The notes under the pieces are model-generated. The model was given only the letters and a program-made list of their open reading frames with translations, did no database searches and was not told where the DNA came from. Positions 53,498 through 63,954 of a DNA stretch of 64,000 bases are shown one piece after another. Position 1 is the first letter of the stretch. The number at the start of each line of letters is the position of its first letter. Origin of the DNA: Pseudoips prasinana (lineage: Eukaryota > Arthropoda > Insecta > Lepidoptera > Nolidae); NCBI GenBank assembly GCA_951640165.1, contig OX621240.1, positions 5,406,713-5,470,712 of the forward strand, given 5' to 3'. The translations under genes and the position numbers were made by a program.

Positions 53498-54055
53498 AAC
53501 CGGCCAAGTGCGAGTCGGACTCGCCGCTTACGATTTATGACGTATTAAAAAAAACTACTAGCTAGATCTCGTTCAAACCAATTTTTGTTGTTAGTTTTTA
53601 TGGTAATGTACATCATATATGTTTTTTAATTTTATCATTCTCTTATTTTGGAAGTTACAGTGGGGGGGGGGGGGGGGGGGGGGCACTCATTTTACCACTT
53701 TGGAAGTGTCTCTCGCGCAAACTATTCAGTTTAGACAAAAATGATGTTAGAAACCTCAATATTATTTTTGAAGACCTATCCATAGATGTATGGGTACAAT
53801 TAACAAAATTTTTTTGAGTTTCTGTTCTATGTATGGGGACCCCCCAAAATTATTGTTCGTTTTCTATTTTTGTATAAAAATCTTAATGCGGTTCACCGAA
53901 TAAATCTATTTACCAAGTTTCAACAATACAGCTCTTATACTTTCGGAAAAAAGTGGCTGTGACATACGGACGGACAGACAGACAGACAGACATGACGAAT
54001 CTATAAGGGTTCCGTTTTTTGCCATTTGGCTACGGAACCCTAAAAAGCACAAAGG
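53498..54055 (+). mobile_element. Repeat 'C', longest copy, with poly(G)
   Basis: CCAAGTGCGAGTCGGACTCG head, ~23-nt G run at 53661-53683, GACAGACAGACAGACAG and TACGGAACCCTAAAAA end. Confidence 0.8.
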
Positions 54056-54305
54056 TACTACTTATTTCTAAAGAAATCTCTTCCAGTAGACTTTTTCGTT
54101 ACACTTTTCTTTCTGAATGACGTCACAAATAAAAATCAACAGCATACTAGATCTGGCGCGCCTACTGCTTCGATAACGGGATGGTATGTCGGTAGCACGA
54201 CGATATTACAATATTATATGGAGCAGCTTCCGCTTGGTCGTAGAATCTATACGGCTGGAGTCTCGTAATTCCAGGAAAGCAGTTTTAAAGAGATTGTGAG
54301 TCAGT
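54056..54305. other. No feature
   Basis: Nothing recognised. Confidence 0.4.
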
Positions 54306-54740
54306 GCTGGTTGCCGTGGTTGATAAATGCTTGCCTTTCACGCCGCATTCCCATCCAGGACAGACATTTGTGAGCATGGTCATGTCTGTTCGTCCTATCC
54401 TAACTAATATAATAAATGCGAAAGTAACTCTGTCTGTCTGTCTGTCTGTTACTCTTTCACGCCAAAACTACTGAACGGATTTGAATGAAATTTGGTATAC
54501 AGATGGTCTAGACCCTGAGAAAGAACATAGGCTAATTTTTATAGTTAGGATAACACATAGGCCATATTTTATAAATTTTAACGCGGGTAAAACCGCGGGG
54601 CACAGCTTGTTATCTATATATAAGTATGTATTTACAGAAGAAAATATATTATATCAGATATCTGGTTTCCATAGTACAAGCTCTGCTTAGTTTGGGATCG
54701 GATAGCCGTGTTCGAATAACGTTCCAGGATATTATAGTGG
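54306..54740 (+). mobile_element. SINE interrupted by a Helitron-like repeat
   Basis: Head GCCGTGGTTGATAAATGCTT to GTCTGTTCGTCC, resuming TCTATATATAAGTATGTATT at 54612 and ending TTAGTTTGGGATCGGATAGC. Confidence 0.82.
54398..54611 (+). mobile_element. Helitron-like repeat inside a SINE
   Basis: TCCTAACTAATATAATAAAT start, a CTGT repeat, AAAACTACTGAACGGATTTG, AAAACCGCGGGGCACAGCTT end. About 16 bp of the SINE is lost at the junction. Confidence 0.78.
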
Positions 54741-54744
54741 ATCT

Positions 54745-54940
54745 GCTTGCTGGAGTAGCTCTTGGCTAGTTGCTTAGCGATCCAAAAAAAGATGAGGTTA
54801 AACACTTCGGCGCGTGGTTCATCTGTAGATGGATGACCGCAAAATTTGGTTAATATCTGACCATATTTGTGATTGGGAGGACACGTTAAGATGTCGCTCC
54901 CGGTTGTAGTCATTAGGCAACTGTGACATTAGGGTGCCCG
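54745..54940 (+). mobile_element. 5S-derived SINE, diverged
   Basis: CATCTGTAGATGGATGACCG and GACACGTTAAGATGTCGCTC, TTGTAGTCATTAGGCAACTG. Confidence 0.65.
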
Positions 54941-54955
54941 CTGCTCACATGAATT

Positions 54956-55185
54956 AGGCACTCATAGTTAGATGCTTTGACCGGAGGTTAAGCAACTAGG
55001 GTCGCGGTCAGTCCACAGATGGGCGACCACCAAAGTGGTATTATTTCAGAGCGTCTCCGTGCTCCGGATGGCACGTTATGCTGTCGGTTGTAGTCATTAG
55101 ACAAGTTAAGCCATGTCAGATCCTTCTGAGCGGCTTAAACAACTATGACACTTGGGTAAACACTGCCCATACGATAAGTAAGGTA
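54956..55185 (+). mobile_element. 5S-derived SINE, forward orientation
   Basis: GGTTAAGCAACTAGGGTCGC (54986-) and GCGGTCAGTCCACAGATGGG followed by CGACC give the 5S A-box to C-box order. The end reads GGTAAACACTGCCCATACGA. Best copy for reading the family in sense. Confidence 0.85.
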
Positions 55186-55659
55186 TAATAATTAATTTAT
55201 GAAAGTGGGTTTAATAGTAATAACTTTTATTTGGGTGTTATTATATCTTTGACCTGATTTAGTCAGAAGGTACAGACTAGTCCACATAAGTGAATACACT
55301 TTCATCTTCACAGTGTCCTTATTACGTTGGTATTAAGACCGGATTTTGTAGTGTAAATGTATCCACTGACATGACGGTGACTGTATCCATTTTTTGCGCT
55401 TGTTATGAAATGCGAGTAGGTATAATTATGCACAGCCTCTTTAGCTTATAGTGGGAATTTTAAAATTGGTCTAGATTCTAACAATGGATGATGATCATAA
55501 TTACGCTTTTACGCTTAAATCTAAACTACCTTGGGCACAGAACTGGCCTAAGACGCCTTTACCACCGGAATGTGTTTATCGGCGGGTAGCATCATGCAAA
55601 ACTTAAGGAAAATCAATGCATAATTTATTCAAGTCACTTTTATACCATGGAATTTGATC
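55186..55659. other. No feature
   Basis: Nothing recognised. Confidence 0.4.
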
Positions 55660-55740
55660 TGCCAGTGTGTAGAGTAGGCTTTCCGTATTGATAGCGGGTG
55701 CTGGTTCGAAATCCACCGGATGATTTAATTTACGAGTTCC
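55660..55740 (+). mobile_element. tRNA-like SINE head
   Basis: GTGCTGGTTCGAAATCCACC B box; the body is absent. Confidence 0.45.
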
Positions 55741-55773
55741 CATTTTTGCGAGTTACTTAATTATATTTACAGT

Positions 55774-55832
55774 TTGACTTGGAGGCATCAGATAGATAGA
55801 TAGATAGATAGATAGTTTGACTTGGAGGCATT
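55774..55832. repeat. (GATA)n with duplicated flank
   Basis: GTTTGACTTGGAGGCAT occurs immediately before and after the GATA tract. Confidence 0.85.
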
Positions 55833-55918
55833 AATACTTAACCTGGTACAGAGGGGTATGTGAGTTCAAGCCATCTAGCCAAATTTAATTTAATTACCAA
55901 CTATGTACCTAACCCAGG

Positions 55919-55948
55919 CCAGAGTTGAGGTTCGGACCTCAACTCTGG
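55919..55948. repeat. 13-bp hairpin
   Basis: CCAGAGTTGAGGT / ACCTCAACTCTGG, 4-nt loop. Confidence 0.9.
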
Positions 55949-56092
55949 GCTGTTACTGTCGTGGGGATATATGAAAGGATCGTCGTTGTTTTATTGACGT
56001 TTTGTGCAAATGTCGCTCTACGTTGAAGACACTAACTATCCTTTTAAAGATCAGCATACAGTGCCTTTTTGTACAATGAACTAATACGTTCA

Positions 56093-56472
56093 ATGGATCC
56101 CGGCCATTTTTGCCTACGGCGGTTAATCTCCATAGAAACTAACCTACTATGCAGGACTTTTTTTTAGTACAAACAGAGGTACACTCTCTGCTCCTTCACT
56201 CTCATAATCCGATGATATTTATAATACACAAGTATTTGCGCAAACGCAAGTGCCGTTAATTTAAAACTCACTTTTTTCTTATGGAACTTCTAGCCGATAC
56301 GACCGGAAAGAGGTCAGGTGGACCGACGCCTTTACATGTTCTCCCCGTTAACTTCTAGATTCCGGGCTGATACTAGATAATATGTCCAATATCAATTTTT
56401 GCGCCCACCCGAGATTTGAACCGAAGACCCATGGTTGCATGCACACGCTACCGCTAAACCAAAGAGGCAACA
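56093..56472 (-). mobile_element. SINE 'D', full length, tRNA head
   Basis: The reverse complement begins TGCCTCTTTGGTTTAGCGGT (A box) and has TCGGTTCAAATCTCGGGTGG (B box). The body is shared with 26437-26660 and 57310-57480. Head is tRNA-like but has no credible full cloverleaf. Confidence 0.75.
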
Positions 56473-56530
56473 AGTTTCCATTCGTTTATTTGGGTCAGTC
56501 GCCTTCTAGTATTGACTATTTAATACAATA

Positions 56531-56825
56531 AACTTGAGAGGTGTCAAGGGACACCCGGATGGAACGAAGTTATTTCTTATTATTTACTATGTACAAAAAA
56601 ACCTGTATACACTCAACAAAAAATAATCGTCGCGACACCACACTGTTCAATGCGAAATAGAAATGAAAATATCTGGCTTGCTTTCTATAAGAGAGAGAGA
56701 GAGAGACAGACAGACAGAGAAACATGCGCACGCCGCACAGCTGAAAAAGTGTCGTGACAACTTTTCGTAAGATTTTTTCCGTCTAGCCCTCTTTCACAAC
56801 GCGCGATAAGGAACTTCGTTCCAAT
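56531..56825 (+). mobile_element. 290-bp interspersed repeat, copy 2
   Basis: See 14726-15014; near-identical, with an expanded (GA)n(GACA)n tract. Confidence 0.85.
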
Positions 56826-57060
56826 ATTATTACAACATAAACGCGTTCAGACGCTCATTGTGTCATGTGCCCCCATCGATTCATAAAATGGCGAGATTAT
56901 GCACCTGTCTGCGTGTAGATGGGTGGCCGACCCTGTTAAGTGTTGTTAAGCTATATAAAGCGCTTAGATCGCTGCCAGAACTACTTTGACACAGGTGTAA
57001 CCACTACCCACACGAACCTCTTGTATACGAACACCTTGTATATGTATGTACCTATACCTA

Positions 57061-57300
57061 GCCTAGTTGGTAGTGCTCCTGCCTACGAAGCTGGTGGTCC
57101 TGGGTTCGAATCCCGGTAAGTGCAAATATTTGTGTGATGAGCACGAATATTTGTTTCTGAGTCATGAATGTTTTCTATGTATATATCTATCTATATAAGT
57201 ATGTATATCGTCGCCTGGTACCCATAGTACAAACTTTGCTTAGTTTGGGGCTAGGATGATCTGTGTGACATTGTCCCTAGATATATTATACCTACGTATA
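57061..57300 (+). mobile_element. SINE subfamily 2, full length
   Basis: GCCTAGTTGGTAGTGCTCCT (A box), TGGGTTCGAATCCCGGTAAG (B box), TAGTTTGGGGCTAGGATGAT tail. Confidence 0.88.
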
Positions 57301-57309
57301 ATAATAATG

Positions 57310-57480
57310 TCTTCCACCCCGAATTTCGACCACGGCGGCCAGTCTCAATGGAGATTAGCCAACAGCGCAGGACGTATTATAGTGCACAAGTGTGTGCGCA
57401 AACACAGGGGCACTTTCTATTCATCACTCTCATGATCTGATGGCACGACTAGCGACACGATCGGAAAGAGTTCAGGTACA
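57310..57480 (-). mobile_element. SINE 'D' fragment
   Basis: GGCGGCCAGTCTCAATGGAG and GACTAGCGACACGATCGGAA. Confidence 0.65.
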
Positions 57481-57487
57481 TGCCTCT

Positions 57488-57655
57488 CTGTCCAGTGTCT
57501 GGATGTAATTATCTATATAAGTATGTATTTACAAAAGAAAAGGTAGTATATGTAGTATATCAGTTACCTGATTTCCATAGTACAAGCTCTATTTAAATTG
57601 GGATCAGATGGGCGTGTGTGAATTATGTTCCTGGATATTATTATTGTTACAAACT
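57488..57655 (+). mobile_element. SINE, 5'-truncated
   Basis: GTGTCTGGATGTAATTATCT to GGGATCAGATGGGCGTGTGT. Confidence 0.8.
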
Positions 57656-58365
57656 ATAATCTTAAGATCTGTAACTGTCATTATGGAACGAAATTAACTA
57701 TTAGTAATAAAAACGAAGAAAGAATATAGAGTGAATATTGAATACTCAACATTCAGAAGTTTACATCGATTCATTATGCAATTTACCAATGTTAGATTAT
57801 CATTTATCAATCACGGATCCCGTCAGGCATTTCTGACTAGAATTTGGAACAAAATACTGTTCATATGCTTCCACTGTTCTAAAAACATCGGATGTGGAAA
57901 ATGATTTTGAAAATGTACATCTACCTTTAGTAAATTTACGATCAAAGCAATTGATTCCATGTTAACGACCGAATCGCGATTTTTTACATCTAAATTGGAA
58001 TTCTGTTGGTCACTTTAAATACTTTTGACATGCAAATTGTATGAAATGGCGAAGTTACGTGGAGCCCAATACTAAATATTTCCTTGTTGTGATGAACTTA
58101 TTTATAAAAGGTGTAACAAAAAATAGTGTAGGAAATTGAAGGAGCACTCTCATCTTCTGAAATTTGCATTTTTGTTTATACGGGATTCTTAAAGCTAAAA
58201 TATTTCATATTTTATTGCAACATGGTGGTATCTCTTATCAGTTTAATCCTATTAATGTTATATTAAATGCGTAATTTTAAGAGTATGGATGTTTGTATGG
58301 GTGTTTTACGCAAAAGCTACCGAACGGATTTTGATAAACCTTTGAAGCAATATAGCTGATCACAC
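57656..58365. other. AT-rich, no feature
   Basis: Nothing recognised. Confidence 0.4.
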
Positions 58366-58565
58366 TAATATTATAAAGGTGAAAGTTTGTGAGTGTGTAT
58401 GTTTGTTACTTCTTCCGGTCTAAACAGCTGGAGCGATTTTAATAAAATTGAGTATGGAGTTAGATGACACCCTGGATTAACAAATAGGCTATACGGCTAG
58501 CTATACAGCTAGTAAACTATATTACTAAGTTTAAGGCGGGTAAAACCGCAGAGCACAGGTTGTTA
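58366..58565 (+). mobile_element. Helitron-like repeat
   Basis: CACTAATATTATAAAGGTGA to GGTAAAACCGCAGAGCACAG. Confidence 0.7.
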
Positions 58566-59509
58566 TAATAATAAGTATTTAATGAATATTTTCATGAGAT
58601 TGAGCCAATATTAGTATCTAGGCAGTCGTCTTAAGCTGACTTATAAATAAGTTATCTAATAACGGTAACCATCAGAATATTTTATGCATACCTTCTATTA
58701 AAATAACACCGAAAACATCTACACAACTGATTAGTTGAAGAAATTATTTATTGTAATACATTCAAAGATTCAAATCTTGTCTGGTAATTTTCTCCAATTA
58801 ATCATGGAATGTATTATAATAAATAATTTCTTCATGAATATATGAAATATATTGCTTCTGAAGCTCCTATTATGTTTATTACGTAAAATTGTTGAATATT
58901 CCAACTTAATCAAGAGGTTATATATCTAATTTCTAATAAATTATTAGTTATAAATTAGGTTTATGTAAGTATGTAGATGTGATAGCGGGTTATGGTAATG
59001 CTGATTATGTCACTGTAATATAATTTTAGTTCCGGCAGCTATAAATATCATCCACATAACCCACCGTCGCCCCCAGCGGTGGGTATGCGTACTGATATTC
59101 TGTGCAACTCGGTAGTTTAAAAAAACACTACATATGTGTTAGCACTACTTTTATTTTATTTTTAACACTACATTGTATTTAACTAACAGGGAACACTAAT
59201 AATAACTTTGTTATTTGGACTTTTACGCGATAGCCCTAGTGAAGGGGAGAGTGACGACCCGGAATATATTACTTCTAGTTTCCTTGCTGAAAGATAGCCG
59301 GCAGATCTATGACCATTCCGTAGCTGGGCAGCAATTTCACCAGAGAATAATACACTGATGGAAATAGTAGAAATGCGAGTTTATATACAATATTTACTGC
59401 TGATTTGCTGTTTGGCATTTGCGTCAATCGGCGATTATTGCAACTCAGCAGTAAACAGCGGAAATAGGGATGTAACAGTACGTTAGAGCATAAAAAAAAG
59501 AAATAAAAT
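58566..59509. other. Unclassified
   Basis: GC-moderate patches near 59060-59110 and 59230-59330, no supported frame. Confidence 0.35.
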
Positions 59510-59514
59510 CAGCA

Positions 59515-59710
59515 GTAAGAGAAATGTACTCTGCCTCCGCCACGTGGAAGCAGCTCCGGGAAGACAGCGATCTGTTTGTGGTGCAGTCACTGTGCTGGAC
59601 TGGCAAGAGGAGGCAATAGGGGTGGGCAATTCAGAGCCTTCCCAGGGTACCTGTCCCGACCATTTGGGACATGGCAGATAAGAGGGGCACCGGAGCAGCG
59701 TTCTGTCCGC
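59515..59710 (+). mobile_element. Relative of the 7942-8241 retroposon
   Basis: AGGCAATAGGGGTGGGCAAT, GGGTACCTGTCCCGACCATT and GGGGCACCGGAGCAGCGTTC correspond to the 8.0-kb insert. Confidence 0.75.
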
Positions 59711-59927
59711 GTTCTGTATACTGCTTGTACCGAGCTTTACTGAAATTGTACCCAACGTTTCGTAAAGGTACTAGAATGTTACGGTGACCCTCTCTGGAGA
59801 TGGAAAGAGATGAGATGGTTAGAAGCGCTTATAGGCTATACAAGGTTCTTACTACTCAAGGTTACTTCTTTCAATTAACTAAGCAGGCAGGCGGTTAATA
59901 TTTATGTATATATTATATGTTTATTAT

Positions 59928-59930
<3 letters not shown>

Positions 59931-60008
<78 letters not shown>
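59931..60008. repeat. (TA)n microsatellite
   Basis: About 78 bp of near-perfect TA. Confidence 0.95.
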
Positions 60009-60009
<1 letters not shown>

Positions 60010-60149
60010 CATAACATAGGTATATATATGTTATATAATTAGGTTTGTAGTTACGTAAGTAGTATTATTAATTATTAGTAATGTAGTATTAGTAAGCAGG
60101 TTTATGTATAGGTTTATATATAATGTAGTATTAGTAAGTATTGTTGTGC

Positions 60150-60300
60150 ACTGTTTGTAACCCATCTCATATAAGCTCTCACTCTGACAAAGGTTTGCTG
60201 GAAGAGAACTCATAGTTGAGTTAAGCTCGCCTGTGTACATGCTAGCTCTAATATCTTATATGAATATGTATTTCTGTGTGCAATAAAGAATAGATAAATA
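60150..60300 (+). mobile_element. LINE 3' end
   Basis: GCTGGAAGAGAACTCATAGT and TTTCTGTGTGCAATAAAGAA then ATAAATAAA. Confidence 0.5.
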
Positions 60301-60370
60301 AAGGTTACTTCTAAAACACCAACAACCTTGCAGTATAAGATAGTTAACAGCATAAGCAACAACTTTTGTT

Positions 60371-60574
60371 TTACAACCTTGATAATTTATTAGATTTTAT
60401 TTTAATACAAAAATAAGTATTAATTTGATTTCCCGTTTGAATGTTTATAACTCTACGAGCTTCGCAAAGACGGGCACACGCACGCGAGCTTAGCGACGTT
60501 CGCGCGTCGACCTTTCGATTATGAATGAAACATAGACCTACAAATGTCACGATCACAAAAACTTTTAAAATCAT
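60371..60574 (-). CDS. Possible small secreted peptide (67 aa)
   Basis: The ATG at 60574 follows an A-rich leader (GGAGAAAAAAAATG) and opens MILKVFVIVTFVGLCFIHNR then KVDA, a good eukaryotic signal-peptide shape (Lys, ~14 hydrophobic residues, polar stretch, Ala). The mature part would be RTSLSSRACARLCEARRVIN then IQTGNQINTYFCIKIKSNKL, basic with three cysteines. AATAAA-like signals lie just past the stop. No antimicrobial or inhibitor family is recognised. It could also be the first exon of a longer gene or a chance ORF, since the region is otherwise repeats. Confidence 0.35.
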   Translation of the reverse strand: MILKVFVIVTFVGLCFIHNRKVDARTSLSSRACARLCEARRVINIQTGNQINTYFCIKIKSNKLSRL

Positions 60575-60599
60575 TTTTTTTCTCCTATGAAGTTATTCA

Positions 60600-60900
60600 A
60601 ATATAAATTCAAATTCAAATAATTTATTTGCGAAATATGAGTACATAGTGGTGTTAGTTTAACATTAATGTCCTGTCCATATATTACCATTTCGGTGTGC
60701 AAATGTTGCTTGGGTACACATTTAAGAGTCAAATAATTTTTTTTTTAGTCATATAAATTACAATTAATATCATGTCAATTTTACATTATTATTATCATTA
60801 CAATTTCCATCATTACTTTCTTAATATTATTATAACATACATAACAATTCTATTTATTTAAACTTACTAGTACTAATTAAAAGATTTATGTCCGTAGAAC
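60600..60900 (-). mobile_element. LINE 3' end
   Basis: AAATTCAAATTCAAATAATT then TATTTGCGAAATATGAGTAC, the reversed LINE end pattern also seen at 7011. Confidence 0.4.
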
Positions 60901-60989
60901 AAACGCTGTTACCTGTATATATAGTGCTTTCAAACATAGATCATTATACAGGCCGTAGAACACACACAAGAAAAAATTAAATATTACTA

Positions 60990-61245
60990 ACTAGCAGTGC
61001 CCGCGGTCTTCTTTCCGCGTTAAAATATTTTTGTCCCGGCCCGTTTGTCCCGCGTAATACTTCGGGTTAAAAGTTCGGTATGAATAAAAATGATGATGAT
61101 AATTCATAGCCTATGACACTCCACAATAACGTAGCTTTCTATTAGTGAAATAAATTTGAAAATCAGTTAAGTAGATCCAGAGATTACCCCTTACAACGTC
61201 ACAAACTCACAACCTCACAAACGTTACCTCTTTATAATATTAGTA
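60990..61245 (-). mobile_element. Helitron-like repeat, diverged
   Basis: ACTAGCAGTGCCCGCGGTCT to TACCTCTTTATAATATTAGT. Confidence 0.55.
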
Positions 61246-62040
61246 AAGATGAAACAAAGACATACCTACTTATTCGGTGAAGGGGGTGTGCTAGTTAAGA
61301 CATCTCTTTCTTCGTATTTCTACGTATCTAGGTCATATCAGTTAAGTTCACAGACCAACAGCGACCATAATATTATTGCCATAACAAAGCAATTGTCAAT
61401 GGTAGCTATTAAAAGAATTTTATAGGGTTTTACAATACCATAGGTCGAGCTATTAACCTTGCCCAATAGTTTAAAATAGTTAAAAGTAATGGTGTAAAAT
61501 ATCCTTCATGCTTGTTCTGTAATTTTAATTGTTTGTGATGTAAATGTAATGTAATGGTGTTGGTTCTGTCTTCAACGCTATGAAAATAACGTGTCGTTGT
61601 GTATTTCTCTCATACAGCTGTATAAAAAGATCAGAACATACATAGAACTGTCAAACAATTAAAACGACTTATAATAAGATAGTAATATTTTCCTTCTATA
61701 TTTAGGGCCAACATAAAATAAAATAGAGAAAAAGCACGTGACAAATTATAAACGAATTTCATGCATTCAAATATGTTAATTATTACATTTAAAACCGTTA
61801 CATTTATAACATCTTATAATAATACTATTCATGAATAATTTATTTAAAGGATTTAAGAAAGTCCTCCGAGTATTTTGATGAGTAGGCACTAGACAGTAGT
61901 TCTTTAATGAATTGTAGAGATACATGACTACATTATCATGCTAGCTACGCGATGCGTATAGGATTTCAGGTAATTACTGTTCACCATCCAAATGATTGTT
62001 AGATAGACTTGATATTAAATAATTCATCATTAATAATCAA
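61246..62040. other. AT-rich, no feature
   Basis: Nothing recognised. Confidence 0.4.
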
Positions 62041-62341
62041 TAAGACGTCCACTGCTGGACAAAGGCCTCCCCCGAAGATCTCCACAATTGCCGGTCTTGC
62101 GCTATCCGCATCCAGCGATTTCCAGCGACCCGCACAAGATCATCGGTCCATCTTGTAGGGGGCCTGCCCACGCTGCGTCTTCCGGTTCGTGGTCGCCACT
62201 CGAGAACCTTTCTGCCCCAGCGGCCGTCGGCTCTACGAGCTATGTGCCCTGCTCACTGCCACTTCAGCTTGGCAATTCTTACGGCTATGTCGGTTACTTT
62301 GGTTCGCCTGTGGATCTCAACATTTCTGATTCGATCATATG
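62041..62341 (-). pseudogene. RTE C-terminal fragment (~100 codons)
   Basis: Reversed sequence from GACGTCCACTGCTGGACAAA to CTGTGGATCTCAACATTTCT matches 23920-24205 of the full element. It covers the RNVEIRRR-like start, KLKW, GRPPTRW and EAFVQQW regions. It lacks the GAT tail at its 3' end. Confidence 0.88.
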
Positions 62342-62571
62342 TATACGAACCAGGAATACGTCATAATTAAATAATTATGACAGACGAATGATGCTAACAA
62401 TTATAAAATTTAAAAAAAAAACGACAAAAAGAGTAAGCCCTTGTGTAAGTGGTGGACCAATGTGGTGAATGCAATGACAATAAGGAATAGTGGATATGTT
62501 AGTCCATATTTTTACGAGTATTATAAGACTGAAGTGTGAAAAAACTTACTGTAACTTTACTTTAATATTGA
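62342..62571. other. No feature
   Basis: Nothing recognised. Confidence 0.4.
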
Positions 62572-62838
62572 AGGGCCGGTTAGCGTGGTTGGTAAATGCT
62601 TGCCTTTCATGCCGCAGGTAGTGGGTTCCATTCCCACCCAGGACAGATATTTGTGTGCATGAACATATCTATTTATCCTGAGTCTGGGTGTAATTATCTA
62701 TATAAGTATGTATTTACAAAATAACAGTGGTACATGTAGTATATCAGTTATCTGATTTAGCTTAAATCTCTGATTAGTTTGGGATCAGATGGCCGTATGT
62801 GAACAATGTACCAGGATTCTTCTAACATCCCTTTTTGA
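62572..62838 (+). mobile_element. tRNA-headed SINE, full length
   Basis: GGTTAGCGTGGTTGGTAAAT, CAGGTAGTGGGTTCCATTCC, CCTGAGTCTGGGTGTAATTA, TTAGTTTGGGATCAGATGGC. Confidence 0.88.
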
Positions 62839-62959
62839 ATCCCTGACCCAAACGAAGCGAAAACAAAAGGTCATTCATTTACAGTATGTATAGAGGTGTC
62901 TGTTTCAGGCATCGTAGTTTCTAAAGGACTAAACTAATTGTCATATAGGTAGTACTTTT

Positions 62960-63181
62960 GATGTGAAACATCTATATCCGCACGTAAAACAGATTTCTGG
63001 CGTGGCGACGCATGCCGTGGCGACGCGTCGCCACGCTATACGATAGTAGTGTGTACGGTGTGGCGACGCGTCGCCATGCGCAATCGACTTTTTATTTTAT
63101 CATTATGACATATTTAGTTCCTATCACAATATGTTATTTTGTGCATATTACTTTTACAAAATAATGTCGATGTTTCACATC
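62960..63181. mobile_element. Small element with GC palindromes and 13-bp inverted ends
   Basis: GATGTGAAACATC (62960) and GATGTTTCACATC (63169) are inverted. Inside are perfect palindromes CGTGGCGACGCGTCGCCACG (63016-63035) and TGGCGACGCGTCGCCA (63061-63076). Confidence 0.7.
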
Positions 63182-63234
63182 TGCCAGGCGTCCCGTGACG
63201 GCTCACATTTTTTTTATCTGAACACTCGTTTGAG

Positions 63235-63325
63235 ATGGTTATCTGGTTTCCATAGTACAACTTCTGCTTAGTATGGGATCAGATGGCCGTGTGTGGATCG
63301 TCCCAGAATATTATTATTATCGTAG
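63235..63325 (+). mobile_element. SINE tail
   Basis: GTTATCTGGTTTCCATAGTA to GATCAGATGGCCGTGTGTGG, ATTATTATTATC. Confidence 0.8.
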
Positions 63326-63633
63326 TATATATAAGCTGGCTGTTTCCACATTCCTGCTCACCCGACAAATCTCGACGATAACTACAAATATGTTCACGTT
63401 CGCAGCGATGATTCGAACAGCATTAATATGTGACGGCTGACTGAGCGAGCGTGTCGCTATTTGTGCGGCATAACTGTTTCTTATACTTTCTGCAGCATAC
63501 TACAATATCTAGAAATATTTATTAATGATTTTAACCAACGCGTGAGCTATGTTGAAAGTCTGTAATCTATCATTTTAAGAGCTATGCTGTTGACAAAGAC
63601 AATTCAATTCACTCTATATTGCCATCATGTGTT
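63326..63633. other. No feature
   Basis: TATATATAAGC near 63329 is TATA-like but unsupported by any gene. Confidence 0.3.
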
Positions 63634-63954
63634 CAATGGTCTTATCTTGGTTGGCGTGTAGTCTCGTACAGCACTACGACCCTTCAGGGGCTCTACTGGC
63701 TAAGTCGCCGAACATCGATTACTTAAATGGCGTTCAAATAAATAAAGGTTAAAAATAACTTAATCACAATAAGGATCGTTAAATCGGCTTCATCATCAAT
63801 CGGACCATTTATGACTTCATGGAATCCGATTCAACGGTTGATTAAGAAATTTTTAACCTTTATTTATTTGAACGCCACTTAAGAAATCGATATTAGGCGA
63901 CTTAGCCGGTAGAGCCCCAGGATCTTTTGTACTACCCATTTAACAATGGTCTTA
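63634..63954. mobile_element. Foldback element with 11-bp direct repeats
   Basis: CAATGGTCTTA at 63634-63644 and 63944-63954 flanks a ~299-bp imperfect palindrome. The arms share GGGGCTCTAC, GGCTAAGTCGCC and TTCAAATAAATAAAGGTTAA with their inverted partners. Confidence 0.8.

Noticed and set aside
54986..55030. 5S rRNA gene
   Set aside because: Only the internal-promoter region resembles 5S; the ends diverge and the sequence is dispersed as a SINE.
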